This document shows, one piece after another, positions 7,957 through 17,199 of a DNA stretch of 64,000 nucleotides. Source of the DNA: Pseudomonadota bacterium (GTDB taxonomy: Bacteria > Pseudomonadota > Alphaproteobacteria > Rhizobiales > Beijerinckiaceae); assembly GCA_020161575.1 (NCBI GenBank), contig JAIUNR010000005.1, positions 186,001-250,000 of the forward strand, in the 5' to 3' direction. Numbering within the stretch: the stretch's first letter is position 1; each line of letters begins with the position of its first letter. Position numbers and translations under genes: made by a program. Under the pieces are notes generated by a model, which saw nothing but the letters and a program-made list of their open reading frames with translations, did not search any database and was not told where the DNA came from.

Positions 7957-9180
7957 TCACGAAAAGAGCCTGTCGGCACGGACCAGCGCGTCGGCGAGCC
8001 GGTCGACATCCTCGCGGCTGTTATAGAGAGCAAAACTCGCGCGGCAAGTCGCCGTTACGCCGAAGCGCTTGAGCAGCGGCATGGTGCAATGCGTACCCGC
8101 CCGCACCGCCACACCCTGGCGGTCGATAACGGTCGCGATATCATGCGCGTGGGCATGGGCATGGCTGAAGGAAAGAATGGCCCCCTTCTCCCGCGCCCGC
8201 CCGAGAATGCGGATCGAGTTGATCGCCGAGAGCCGCTCGGTCGCGTAGGCGAGAAGCGCATCCTCATGCGCCCGGATCGCCGCCTTGCCGATGGCGTTGA
8301 CGTAATCGATCGCGGCGCCCAGCCCGATGGCGGGGATGATGGGCGGCGTGCCCGCCTCGAAACGGTGGGGCGGCGCGCCATAGGTGACGCCCTCCTCCGA
8401 GACTTCGCGGATCATCTCGCCGCCGCCAAGGAAAGGCGGCAGCTTCTCGAGCCATTCGCGCTTGCCATAGGCGATGCCGATTCCCGACGGGCCATAGAGT
8501 TTGTGGCCGGTGAAGACGTAGAAATCCGCGTCGAGATCACGCACATCCACATCGAGATGCACCGCGGCCTGCGAGCCATCGACCACCACGGGAATGGAGC
8601 GCGCATGGGCGAGGCGGATAACCTCCTTCACCGGCACGATGGTGCCGAGCGCGTTCGACATCTGCGTGATCGCGACCACTTTGGTGCGCGGCCCGAGAAG
8701 CTTCTCGAATTCCTCGATGAGGAAATTGCCATCCTCATCGACCGGCGCCCATTTGATCACCGCGCCATGCCGTTCACGCCAGTAATGCCAGGGTACGATG
8801 TTGGAATGGTGCTCCATGATCGAGAGCACGATCTCGTCACCCTCCCCGAGCGCGAGGTGCCGCCCGAGCGACGCGGCGATCAGGTTGAGGCTCTCTGTCG
8901 CATTCTTCGAGAAGAGGATTTCCTCACTCGACGCCGCATTGAGAAACGCCCTCACCTTCTCGCGCGCGGCCTCATAGGCTTCCGTCGCGGCATTGGCGAG
9001 GTAATGCAGCCCGCGATGCACGTTGGCGTATTCGCTTTCATAGGCGCGCTTCATCCGCTCGAGCACCTGCCGCGGCTTCTGCGCCGAGGCGGCATTGTCG
9101 AGATAGGTCAACGGCTTGCCGTAGGGCTCCAGCGCGAGCGCGGGGAAATCATTGCGGAGGCGGGCGAGGTCGAGGGTCAT
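7957..9180 (-). CDS. sufS: Cysteine desulfurase SufS
   Basis: 407 residues, the usual group II cysteine desulfurase length. The PLP-binding Lys is K227 in FTGHKLYGPSGIG; the PLP contacts HHSN and DGSQ are present; the persulfide Cys is C365 in RAGTHCTMPLL, where most homologues have RAGHHCAQP. It takes sulfur from cysteine to a persulfide for the SufBCD scaffold. A His/Ala run (HAHAHAHD, residues 340-347) replaces the usual HPHD segment before that site. The start lies nine bases after the stop of the AT-rich gene, with CTCAGG just before the ATG, so translation in the operon appears intact despite the insertion. Confidence 0.96.
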   Translation of the reverse strand: MTLDLARLRNDFPALALEPYGKPLTYLDNAASAQKPRQVLERMKRAYESEYANVHRGLHYLANAATEAYEAAREKVRAFLNAASSEEILFSKNATESLNLIAASLGRHLALGEGDEIVLSIMEHHSNIVPWHYWRERHGAVIKWAPVDEDGNFLIEEFEKLLGPRTKVVAITQMSNALGTIVPVKEVIRLAHARSIPVVVDGSQAAVHLDVDVRDLDADFYVFTGHKLYGPSGIGIAYGKREWLEKLPPFLGGGEMIREVSEEGVTYGAPPHRFEAGTPPIIPAIGLGAAIDYVNAIGKAAIRAHEDALLAYATERLSAINSIRILGRAREKGAILSFSHAHAHAHDIATVIDRQGVAVRAGTHCTMPLLKRFGVTATCRASFALYNSREDVDRLADALVRADRLFS

Positions 9181-9189
9181 CCTGAGAAC

Positions 9190-9819
9190 TCAGTTAGGTT
9201 TTGTAAGCGCATAGACAATAAAAACAACAGAACCCAATAATAGAAAAACCAAAAAAAACGAAATAATATAAGATGCGAAAGAAACAACAACTGACTTTTT
9301 TCTGTTAGAAAGCCCAAAGACAATATTTGTGTTTTCAGAATGCCTCCATAGGATAAATATAAAAATTACTATATGCGAAACATCAAGAAACAATACTCCG
9401 TATTCTCTTGAATGAGAGCCAATAAAATAAGAAATAATCACTGCTGACGACAGCAATGAATACAAGAATACGTTAATCGCAATAAAAAAATATAAAGAAT
9501 TTCGAACGCCGTCGCGTTGATCTACATCAGGTCCAGCCTTAACAAGTAAATTTATGGTTACTTTATATGATAAAGGGCATAATATAACTATAAAAATATG
9601 GATAAACAATGGTATATAGGTTACGCCCTCTTCTTTGATCCGGAAATTAGCGTTAATGATATAAAATAAAATTGAAAATAGCAAAAAAATAAAAAAAACA
9701 AGTCTCAACTCTTTCTTTGAGCGGCCAAAATCTCGCAAATCCTTTGACAAGGAATCGGTTCGAGCCCAAGAATTCAAAAGATCTCTAAAAACTCTTAGAG
9801 ACGAAGGTTGATTATACAT
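9190..9819 (-). CDS. AT-rich polytopic membrane protein of unknown function inside the suf operon
   Basis: 209 residues with about five hydrophobic segments (opening LVFFIFLLFSILFYIINANF and ending ISFFLVFLLLGSVVFIVYAL) and a charged N-terminal tail (SKDLRDFGRSKKELR) likely on the cytoplasmic side. Base composition breaks sharply from its surroundings: three 60-base lines counted by eye gave 20-33% G+C, while a line inside neighbouring sufS gave 68%. Codons are Ile/Phe/Lys/Asn-rich, unlike every other gene here. It is intact, with ATG and TGA, 28 bases after the tautomerase gene and nine before sufS, and reads with the operon. I do not recognise a family. The composition points to recent transfer. 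Confidence 0.8.
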   Translation of the reverse strand: MYNQPSSLRVFRDLLNSWARTDSLSKDLRDFGRSKKELRLVFFIFLLFSILFYIINANFRIKEEGVTYIPLFIHIFIVILCPLSYKVTINLLVKAGPDVDQRDGVRNSLYFFIAINVFLYSLLSSAVIISYFIGSHSREYGVLFLDVSHIVIFIFILWRHSENTNIVFGLSNRKKSVVVSFASYIISFFLVFLLLGSVVFIVYALTKPN

Positions 9820-9847
9820 TCTTCAATCCCTTAACCCAAAAAAGATG

Positions 9848-10060
9848 TCATCCTAGCTCAATTGTTCTACGTCCACGCCGCGCTTCGACCAGCAAGCCGC
9901 CCTGCCCCCAGCTCTCGGGCTCGACCTCGTGGAACACGACATGCGTGTTCTCCGGGTTCTTGCCGAGGACGCGGACGAGGCTTTCAGTAATATCGCGGAC
10001 GATTTCCGCCTTCTGATCCCGGTTCGCGCCCTTCAGGAGCTGGATGGTTACGACAGGCAT
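9848..10060 (-). CDS. 4-oxalocrotonate tautomerase family protein
   Basis: 70 residues beginning MPVVTIQLLKGANRDQK, with Pro directly after the initiator Met, the catalytic base of this family once Met is removed; a later Arg pair (RRGRR) is where family members have their substrate-binding arginine region. Members are about 62 residues and form hexamers that catalyse keto-enol tautomerisation of small acids. The substrate here is unknown. Its ATG overlaps the sufD TGA by one base (TGATG), with GGAGGCGAGGG upstream inside sufD, so it is translationally coupled to sufD. It is not a known SUF component. Confidence 0.88.
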   Translation of the reverse strand: MPVVTIQLLKGANRDQKAEIVRDITESLVRVLGKNPENTHVVFHEVEPESWGQGGLLVEARRGRRTIELG

Positions 10061-11316
10061 CAGCGCGCCCTCGCCTCCAGCCACCTGCTGATGCGCTCCG
10101 CGAGAACCTCGCGCAGACCATCATTCGAAACAGCATCGAGCGTTTCGCCGAGGAAGGCTTCCACCAGCAAAGCCTCCGCCTCGGAACGCGGCAGGCCGCG
10201 CGCCATGAGGTAGAAAAGCTGGTTCTCGTCGAGCGCGCCCGAGGTCGCGCCGTGGGCGCAGACCACGTCATCCGCGAAGATCTCCAGCTCCGGCTTGTTC
10301 GCCATGCCCGCGCCATCGGAGAGAAGCACGGCGTTGGACGCCATCTGCCCGTCGGTCTTCTGCGCATGCGGGCGCACGATGATGCGGCCCTGGAAAACGC
10401 CCTGGGCTTCATCGTCGATCACGTTGCGGAAAAGCTCGCGGCTCACCCCGTTCGGCACGGCGTGATCAACGACAAGCGTGTTATCCGCGTGCTGACGCCC
10501 CTTGATCATGGTCGCGCCACGCAGATCGATCTTCGCGTTCTCGCCGGCATAGGTGACGAAAACCTGATGGCGCGACACTTCTCCGCCAGAAACAAGGCCG
10601 AGCGACATCAATTCCGCTTCCGCACCGAGCTTTACAGCCAGCGTGGAGAGCATCAGTGCCTTGTCGCCGCCCTCGTTGATGCGGATATGCTCGACTTTCG
10701 CGCCATCCCCGAGGATCAGCTCGACAACCGCGTTCTTCTGGTAGGCGATGCCATCCGGTCCCGCATGGAGTTCTACCAGCGTGAGCGCGGCGCCGGCGGC
10801 GACCTCCACCACCACGCGCGGCATCACGGAAGCGGCGTTGCCGAGCGTTTCCGCAAAGCCGATGAAAAGCGGCGCTTCAACCACCGTATCGACACGCACA
10901 TAGATGCCGTCGCGGCACAGAGCCGTATTGAGATCGACCACGATATCGCTCGCCGCGCCCATGGCAGCGCCAAGCGCGACACGCCCCTCGCGCAGGGCCT
11001 CTGCCAGCGGCAGGACGAGAATGCCTTCCGGCGCATCGCCGCCGAGATAGACGCCGTTCTCGATGAGCAGGTGATGCTTTTCCGGCGCGCGCGGCTCCGG
11101 CCGGGCCGTGATCGCCGGGGCGGCCTCACGCATCAGATTGCGCAGGTCGGTATAGTGATACGCCTCGACACGGCGGCTCGGCAGGCCCGATTTCTCGAAC
11201 CGCGCGAAAGCCTCGGCGCGCGCCTCGACCGCGCCGGGCAGCGAGGATTGCTCGGCCTTGAACCGTTCGATCAGGGCCGTTTCAGCCGGCGTGCGCATGG
11301 GGAGAACATTTGCCAT
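10060..11316 (-). CDS. sufD: Fe-S assembly scaffold protein SufD
   Basis: 418 residues. An N-terminal helical region (about 1-100) is followed by the right-handed parallel beta-helix shared by SufB and SufD, with the diagnostic C-terminal sequence VVCAHGATSGALDENQLFYLMARG, containing the Cys and His used at the SufB-SufD interface. SufD pairs with SufB and SufC to build Fe-S clusters on the SufBC2D complex. The start is ATG 11316, which overlaps the sufC stop by one base (TGATG); an in-frame GTG precedes it. The 3' end overlaps the tautomerase gene in the same way. Confidence 0.95.
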   Translation of the reverse strand: MANVLPMRTPAETALIERFKAEQSSLPGAVEARAEAFARFEKSGLPSRRVEAYHYTDLRNLMREAAPAITARPEPRAPEKHHLLIENGVYLGGDAPEGILVLPLAEALREGRVALGAAMGAASDIVVDLNTALCRDGIYVRVDTVVEAPLFIGFAETLGNAASVMPRVVVEVAAGAALTLVELHAGPDGIAYQKNAVVELILGDGAKVEHIRINEGGDKALMLSTLAVKLGAEAELMSLGLVSGGEVSRHQVFVTYAGENAKIDLRGATMIKGRQHADNTLVVDHAVPNGVSRELFRNVIDDEAQGVFQGRIIVRPHAQKTDGQMASNAVLLSDGAGMANKPELEIFADDVVCAHGATSGALDENQLFYLMARGLPRSEAEALLVEAFLGETLDAVSNDGLREVLAERISRWLEARAR

Positions 11317-12062
11317 CACGCGGCCTCGACATAATCGGCGTAGCCGTTCTTCTCGAGTTCGAGCGCGAGTTCCTTGCCGCCCGATTTGACGATCCGGCCC
11401 TTGGCCATGATATGCACGACATCCGGCACGATATGATCGAGCAGGCGCTGGTAATGCGTGATGACCAGCATGCCGCGACCCGCGCCGCGCAAGGCGTTCA
11501 CGCCCTCGGCAACGATGCGCAGGGCATCGATATCGAGACCGGAATCGGTTTCGTCGAGGATGCAATAGGCGGGGTCGAGCAGCGACATCTGGAGAATTTC
11601 CATGCGCTTCTTCTCGCCGCCCGAGAAGCCGACATTGAGCGGACGCTTGAGCATATCCGGGTTGATGCCAAGCTTTTCCGCCGCGCCGCGCACCGCCTTC
11701 ATGAAATCGCCGGGCGAAAGCTCGCTTTCGCCGCGCGCCTTGCGTTGCGCGTTCATCGCCGCCTTGAGAAAGGTCATGGTGGCGACGCCCGGAATTTCGA
11801 GCGGATACTGGAAGGCAAGGAAGATGCCCGCCGCCGCGCGCTCATTGGCTTCCATCTCGAGGATGCTCTGGCCATTGAGAAGGATATCGCCCTCGGTGAT
11901 CTCGTAATCCTCCTTGCCCGCGATGACATAGGAGAGGGTCGATTTGCCCGAGCCGTTCGGGCCCATGATGGCCGCGACCTCGCCGGGGCGGATCACGAGA
12001 TCGAGCCCGTTGAGGATCTTCTTGCCGTCGATTTCGACGTGGAGATTGCGAATTTCAAGCAT
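11316..12062 (-). CDS. sufC: Fe-S assembly ATPase SufC
   Basis: 248 residues, an ABC-type ATPase without membrane parts. Walker A is GPNGSGKST (34-42), the signature is FSGGEKKR, Walker B is [12 protein letters not shown] and the H-loop is VITHYQRLL, all intact. It binds SufB and SufD and drives the conformational change that lets the cluster form. The start at 12062 ([11 protein letters not shown]) fits the family; an upstream in-frame ATG at 12119 falls within the inverted-repeat spacer and adds unrelated residues. It is separated from sufB by 124 bases holding that repeat, unlike the tight spacing of the rest of the operon. Confidence 0.96.
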   Translation of the reverse strand: MLEIRNLHVEIDGKKILNGLDLVIRPGEVAAIMGPNGSGKSTLSYVIAGKEDYEITEGDILLNGQSILEMEANERAAAGIFLAFQYPLEIPGVATMTFLKAAMNAQRKARGESELSPGDFMKAVRGAAEKLGINPDMLKRPLNVGFSGGEKKRMEILQMSLLDPAYCILDETDSGLDIDALRIVAEGVNALRGAGRGMLVITHYQRLLDHIVPDVVHIMAKGRIVKSGGKELALELEKNGYADYVEAA

Positions 12063-12088
12063 TGGTTTGTTCCGGTTTTCTGCCCCGA

Positions 12089-12179
12089 CGTCATGGCCGG
12101 ACTTGTTCCGGCCATCCACGTCTTGGGTTGAATTTAAAAGGGTTAGACATGGATGGCCGGGTCAGACCCGACCATGACG
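12089..12179. repeat. Pair of inverted 34-bp palindromic repeats between sufB and sufC
   Basis: Copy A (12089-12122) and copy B (12146-12179, opposite orientation) match at 27 of 34 positions when aligned by hand. Each is itself a hairpin: TGGCCGGA-CTTGT-TCCGGCCA at 12094-12114, and TGGCCGGGT / ACCCGACCA at 12154-12174 with one mismatch. They are separated by a 23-base AT-rich spacer. Translated, copy A reads [11 protein letters not shown], a peptide string familiar from dispersed intergenic repeats of Hyphomicrobiales genomes. The whole element can fold into one large stem-loop in the suf transcript. Confidence 0.8.
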
Positions 12180-12186
12180 CATGGCG

Positions 12187-13659
<1,473 letters not shown>

Positions 13660-13802
13660 CGTTCCTCCTCTTCGGCGTCAAGGGCCGAGGGTTATAAAAC
13701 TCTGTCGCCCGCCTTCGGAACGATCACCTGATCGCCCTCGGGCAAGCGCCTCATATCGGAAGCTCCCGCTTCCAGCCGCCGCCAAGGCAGCGGCAATCCG
13801 CC

Positions 13803-14948
13803 TTATGCTGCCCGTCCCCGCCGCGCCATCTGGCGCTCAAGCGAGGAGAGACAACGTTCAAGATCATTCCATTCCGTCGCCGGGCCGATCGAAACCCTGA
13901 TCGCGCCGGCGCGGACAAAATCATGCTCCCCCATGGCTTGGAGCACATGGCTCGCCTTCACCTTGCCGGAGGAGCAAGCCGAACCGCTCGATACCGCAAT
14001 CCCGTCCAGATCGAAAGCGATCAGTGCCTGTTCGGCGCGAAGGCCGCGCACGGCGAAAAGCGAGGTATTGGGCAGGCGCGGCGCGCGCTTGCCCACGACA
14101 TGAAGATCGGCACCCAAGCGATTCAAGCGATTCTCGAATTCATCGCGAAGCTGACTCATTTTCTCAGCCGCTTCATCCGGCGCGCGAACCGCCTTCGCCG
14201 CCGCGCCCATGCCGGCAATCCCCGGAATATTCTCGGTGCCGCCGCGCTGCCCCCGCTCCTGCCCGCCACCCGCGATGAAAGCGCGCGCGAGCCGGGTGCG
14301 GCTGTCGGCGAAGACGATGGCGCCCGCGCCTTTGGGACCGCCGAATTTATGCGCGGAGAGAAACAGCGCATCCGCGCCGAGCGCCGCGATATCAACCGCA
14401 ATCCGCCCCGGTCCCTGCACGGCATCGACGACCAGGGCGCCGCCCGCCGCATGGACCTTGTCCGCGATTTCGCGGATCGGCTGGATCACGCCGGTCTCGT
14501 TATTGGCGAGCTGGACCGCGACAAGAGCCGGACCGCCGGAGGCCAGCTCCTTGTCCAGCGCTTCAAAATCGATCAGCCCATCGCCATCCACCAGCAGGAT
14601 CGGCGCGCTATTCCCCGCCGCGATCACCGCGACATGCTCCGTGGAAAGCACGATCGGGCGCATCAGCCCGCAAATATCCTTGCCGCAGCAGCCGGAAAGC
14701 CCGGCGCTGAAGAGCGCGTTGGCGGCCTCGCTCGCGCCGGAAGTGAAGACGACATTCTCAGCCTCGCCGCCAACCAGCGCGGCGACATCGGCACGCGCCT
14801 GCTCGACAATCGCGCGCGCCGCGCGGCCCTCGGCATGGATGGATGACGGGTTGCCAGGGCAATCCAGCGCGCGCAGCATCGCCTCGCGCGCGGCCGGCAG
14901 CAGCGGCGCGGTGGCGTTCCAATCGAGATAGGCGCGCGACGCGGCCAT
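13803..14948 (-). CDS. Class V cysteine desulfurase (IscS/NifS-like)
   Basis: 381 residues. Group I desulfurase features: AYLDWNATAPL at the start, LSTEH and QLANNETG in the cofactor pocket, PLP Lys K201 in LSAHKFGGPKG, and the active Cys C325 in SSGSACSSGKVKASHVL on the long group I loop. It mobilises sulfur from cysteine and is the first gene of the leftward Fe-S operon, as in other alphaproteobacterial iscS-suf clusters. Thus two desulfurase types (this and sufS) flank the scaffold genes. An ICE/Irr-like palindrome lies 111-127 bases upstream of its start. GGGA lies six bases before the ATG. Confidence 0.93.
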   Translation of the reverse strand: MAASRAYLDWNATAPLLPAAREAMLRALDCPGNPSSIHAEGRAARAIVEQARADVAALVGGEAENVVFTSGASEAANALFSAGLSGCCGKDICGLMRPIVLSTEHVAVIAAGNSAPILLVDGDGLIDFEALDKELASGGPALVAVQLANNETGVIQPIREIADKVHAAGGALVVDAVQGPGRIAVDIAALGADALFLSAHKFGGPKGAGAIVFADSRTRLARAFIAGGGQERGQRGGTENIPGIAGMGAAAKAVRAPDEAAEKMSQLRDEFENRLNRLGADLHVVGKRAPRLPNTSLFAVRGLRAEQALIAFDLDGIAVSSGSACSSGKVKASHVLQAMGEHDFVRAGAIRVSIGPATEWNDLERCLSSLERQMARRGRAA

Positions 14949-15058
14949 GAATTCCCTCTCGAACGATGTCTTCCTGGCACGAAAACCATCGCAATTCGCG
15001 CCGGGCTGTGCTAACGCCCTGCGCCTTGGTTGCAGCGAGCAGCCGGGGACCGTTCCAG

Positions 15059-15075
15059 TTTAGAATTATTCTAAG
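15059..15075. promoter_or_regulatory. Candidate Irr-binding ICE box upstream of the iscS-suf operon
   Basis: TTTAGAATTATTCTAAG contains a perfect 7-1-7 palindrome (TTAGAAT-T-ATTCTAA, 15060-15074). This matches, from memory, the TTTAGAA-N3-TTCTAAA form of the rhizobial iron control element bound by Irr, which is reported to control suf operons in this order. It is in the gap between the divergent iscS-like and hydrolase genes, so either or both could be controlled. An extra GAATGG half-motif follows directly. Confidence 0.65.
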
Positions 15076-15187
15076 AATGGTTCCACCTTCTTTACTTAGC
15101 GGGTGCACGAGCCCCGTCAAGCGTAACATCGTCCTTTCCTTGCCTTTTGGCGGGATCGGGCAAAAGAGTCGGGAAACGGACGGGTTC

Positions 15188-15838
15188 ATGCCTGAAATCA
15201 TCTTCAACGGGCCGGAAGGTCGTCTCGAAGGGCGTTATCAGCCGGCGAAGAAGAAGGGCGCGCCGATCGCGATCGTGCTGCATCCCCACCCGCAATTCGG
15301 CGGGACGATGAACAACCAGATCGTCTACCAGCTCTTCTACACCTTTCATGAGCGCGGTTTTTCCGTGCTGCGCTTCAATTTCCGCGGCGTGGGCCGCTCC
15401 GAGGGCGTGTTCGATCACGGCACCGGCGAGCTTTCCGATGCCGCCGCCGCGCTCGACTGGATGCAGATCGTCAACCCGGATGCGCGCGCCTGCTGGATCG
15501 CTGGCGTCTCCTTCGGCGCCTGGATCGGCATGCAGCTGCTGATGCGCCGCCCCGAGATCGAGGGTTTTGTCTCGATCGCGGCCATGGCGAACCGCTACGA
15601 TTTCTCGTTCCTCGCGCCTTGCCCATCCTCCGGCCTCTTCGTCCATGGCGACAAGGACCGCGTGGCGCCTGTCAACGACGTGATTTCCGTCATCGACAAG
15701 GTGAAGGTGCAGAAAGGCGTCAAGCTCGATCATGCCGTGATCGAGGGCGCGAACCACTTCTTCGAGAACCGGGTCGACCAGCTGGTCGGCACGGTTGGTC
15801 AGTATCTGGACGGGCGTCTGGGGATCGTGAGGGAATAA
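15188..15838 (+). CDS. Alpha/beta hydrolase
   Basis: 216 residues. A compact hydrolase fold: oxyanion region [16 protein letters not shown], nucleophile elbow GVSFGAW (GxSxG, Ser near residue 108), acid HGDKDRVAP, and the His in EGANHFF. This set is typical of the small COG2945-type hydrolases common in Proteobacteria, whose natural substrates are not known. The ATG at 15188 is the first start consistent with the fold; the region before it is the divergent control region shared with iscS. A strong terminator follows, so it is monocistronic. Confidence 0.9.
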   Translation: MPEIIFNGPEGRLEGRYQPAKKKGAPIAIVLHPHPQFGGTMNNQIVYQLFYTFHERGFSVLRFNFRGVGRSEGVFDHGTGELSDAAAALDWMQIVNPDARACWIAGVSFGAWIGMQLLMRRPEIEGFVSIAAMANRYDFSFLAPCPSSGLFVHGDKDRVAPVNDVISVIDKVKVQKGVKLDHAVIEGANHFFENRVDQLVGTVGQYLDGRLGIVRE

Positions 15839-15861
15839 CCCTCCCGAACCCCGGACGCATG

Positions 15862-15891
15862 AAGGGCCGCCGCAAGCGGCCCTTTTCTTTT
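15862..15891 (+). terminator. Rho-independent terminator after the hydrolase
   Basis: Perfect 9-bp stem AAGGGCCGC / GCGGCCCTT with a five-base loop, followed by TTTTCTTTT, 23 bases after the hydrolase stop. Confidence 0.9.
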
Positions 15892-15936
15892 GTAGTGCCT
15901 TGCTGTAGCGACCCCACAACAACCAACGGTGCCGAC

Positions 15937-17196
15937 ATGACCGATTTTCAGCCGAAATCCGACTTCCTGCGCATCCTGAAAGAGCGCGGCTTCATCCATC
16001 AATGCTCCGATTTCGAGGGGTTGGATGCGCTTGCTGCCAAAGGCAAGGTGGTGGCCTATGTCGGCTATGATTGCACGGCCCAGAGCCTGCATATCGGCAA
16101 TTACCTCACGATGATGATGCTCTACTGGCTCCAGCAATCGGGCAACAAGCCGATCACGCTGATGGGCGGGGGCACGACACGCATCGGTGATCCTTCCGGC
16201 AAGGATGAGACACGCGCCATGCGCACGATCGAGGAGATCGATTCGAACAAGGCGGCGATCAAAGGCGTTTTCTCCAAGGTGCTTACCTTCGGAGAGGGGC
16301 CCAAGAACGCGCAAATGGTCGACAATGCCGATTGGCTGACGAAGCTCGAATGGATCGAGATGCTGCGCGATGTCGGGCGGCATTTCTCGGTCAATCGCAT
16401 GCTGGCGATGGATTCGGTGCGCCTGCGCCTTGAACGCGAGCATGAGATGAGCTTCATCGAGTTCAATTACATGATCGCCCAGTCCTATGATTACGTCGAA
16501 CTCGCGCGGCGCCTCGGCTGCAACCTGCAGATGGGCGGCTCCGATCAATGGGGCAACATCATCATGGGTGTCGATCTCGGCCGCCGCATGGGCACGCATC
16601 AGCTCTACGCGCTGACCACCCCGCTGCTGACGACGGCTTCCGGTGCCAAGATGGGCAAAACCGCGCAAGGTGCGGTTTGGCTCAATGCCGAGCAATTCTC
16701 GCCTTACGATTTCTGGCAATACTGGCGGAACACGGAAGATGCCGATGTCGGGCGTTTCCTGAAGCTCTTCACCATCCTGCCGATGGACGAGATCGCACGG
16801 CTTGAAGCGCTGCAAGGTTCTGAGATCAACGAGGCGAAAAAGGCGCTCGCCAGTGCCGCAACCGAATTGCTGCATGGCAAGGCGGCGGCGGAAGCAGCAG
16901 CCGAGACCGCGCGCAAGACCTTCGAGGAAGGCGGCACCGCCGCCTCGCTCCCGAGCGTCGAGATCGCAGGCAGCGAGGTCGAAGCCGGCTTCGGCGTGCT
17001 CGCCGCCTTCGTTAAAGCCGGGCTGGTTCCTTCGAATGGCGAAGCGCGCCGTCAGGTCCAGGCCGGTGGCCTGCGCGTCAACGATGTGGTTGTCGCGGAT
17101 CCTGCGCAGGTGCTGTCCCCGGCGGATGCGGTGCATGGCGGCGCGATCAAGCTCTCCTTCGGCAAGAAGAAGCATGTTCTGCTGAAACTGGTGTAA
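15937..17196 (+). CDS. tyrS: Tyrosyl-tRNA synthetase
   Basis: 419 residues, standard for bacterial TyrRS. Class I signatures: HIGN at 52-55 (HIGH box) and KMGKT at 238-242 (KMSKS variant), with the tyrosine pocket around [15 protein letters not shown] and GGSDQWGN. The C-terminal ~65 residues are an S4 RNA-binding domain ([25 protein letters not shown]) that holds the tRNA. It charges tRNA-Tyr in the cytoplasm. The ATG at 15937 is 46 bases after the hydrolase terminator, so its promoter must lie in that short gap. It converges with the AsmA-like gene, three bases between stops. Confidence 0.97.
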   Translation: MTDFQPKSDFLRILKERGFIHQCSDFEGLDALAAKGKVVAYVGYDCTAQSLHIGNYLTMMMLYWLQQSGNKPITLMGGGTTRIGDPSGKDETRAMRTIEEIDSNKAAIKGVFSKVLTFGEGPKNAQMVDNADWLTKLEWIEMLRDVGRHFSVNRMLAMDSVRLRLEREHEMSFIEFNYMIAQSYDYVELARRLGCNLQMGGSDQWGNIIMGVDLGRRMGTHQLYALTTPLLTTASGAKMGKTAQGAVWLNAEQFSPYDFWQYWRNTEDADVGRFLKLFTILPMDEIARLEALQGSEINEAKKALASAATELLHGKAAAEAAAETARKTFEEGGTAASLPSVEIAGSEVEAGFGVLAAFVKAGLVPSNGEARRQVQAGGLRVNDVVVADPAQVLSPADAVHGGAIKLSFGKKKHVLLKLV

Positions 17197-17199
17197 GCC

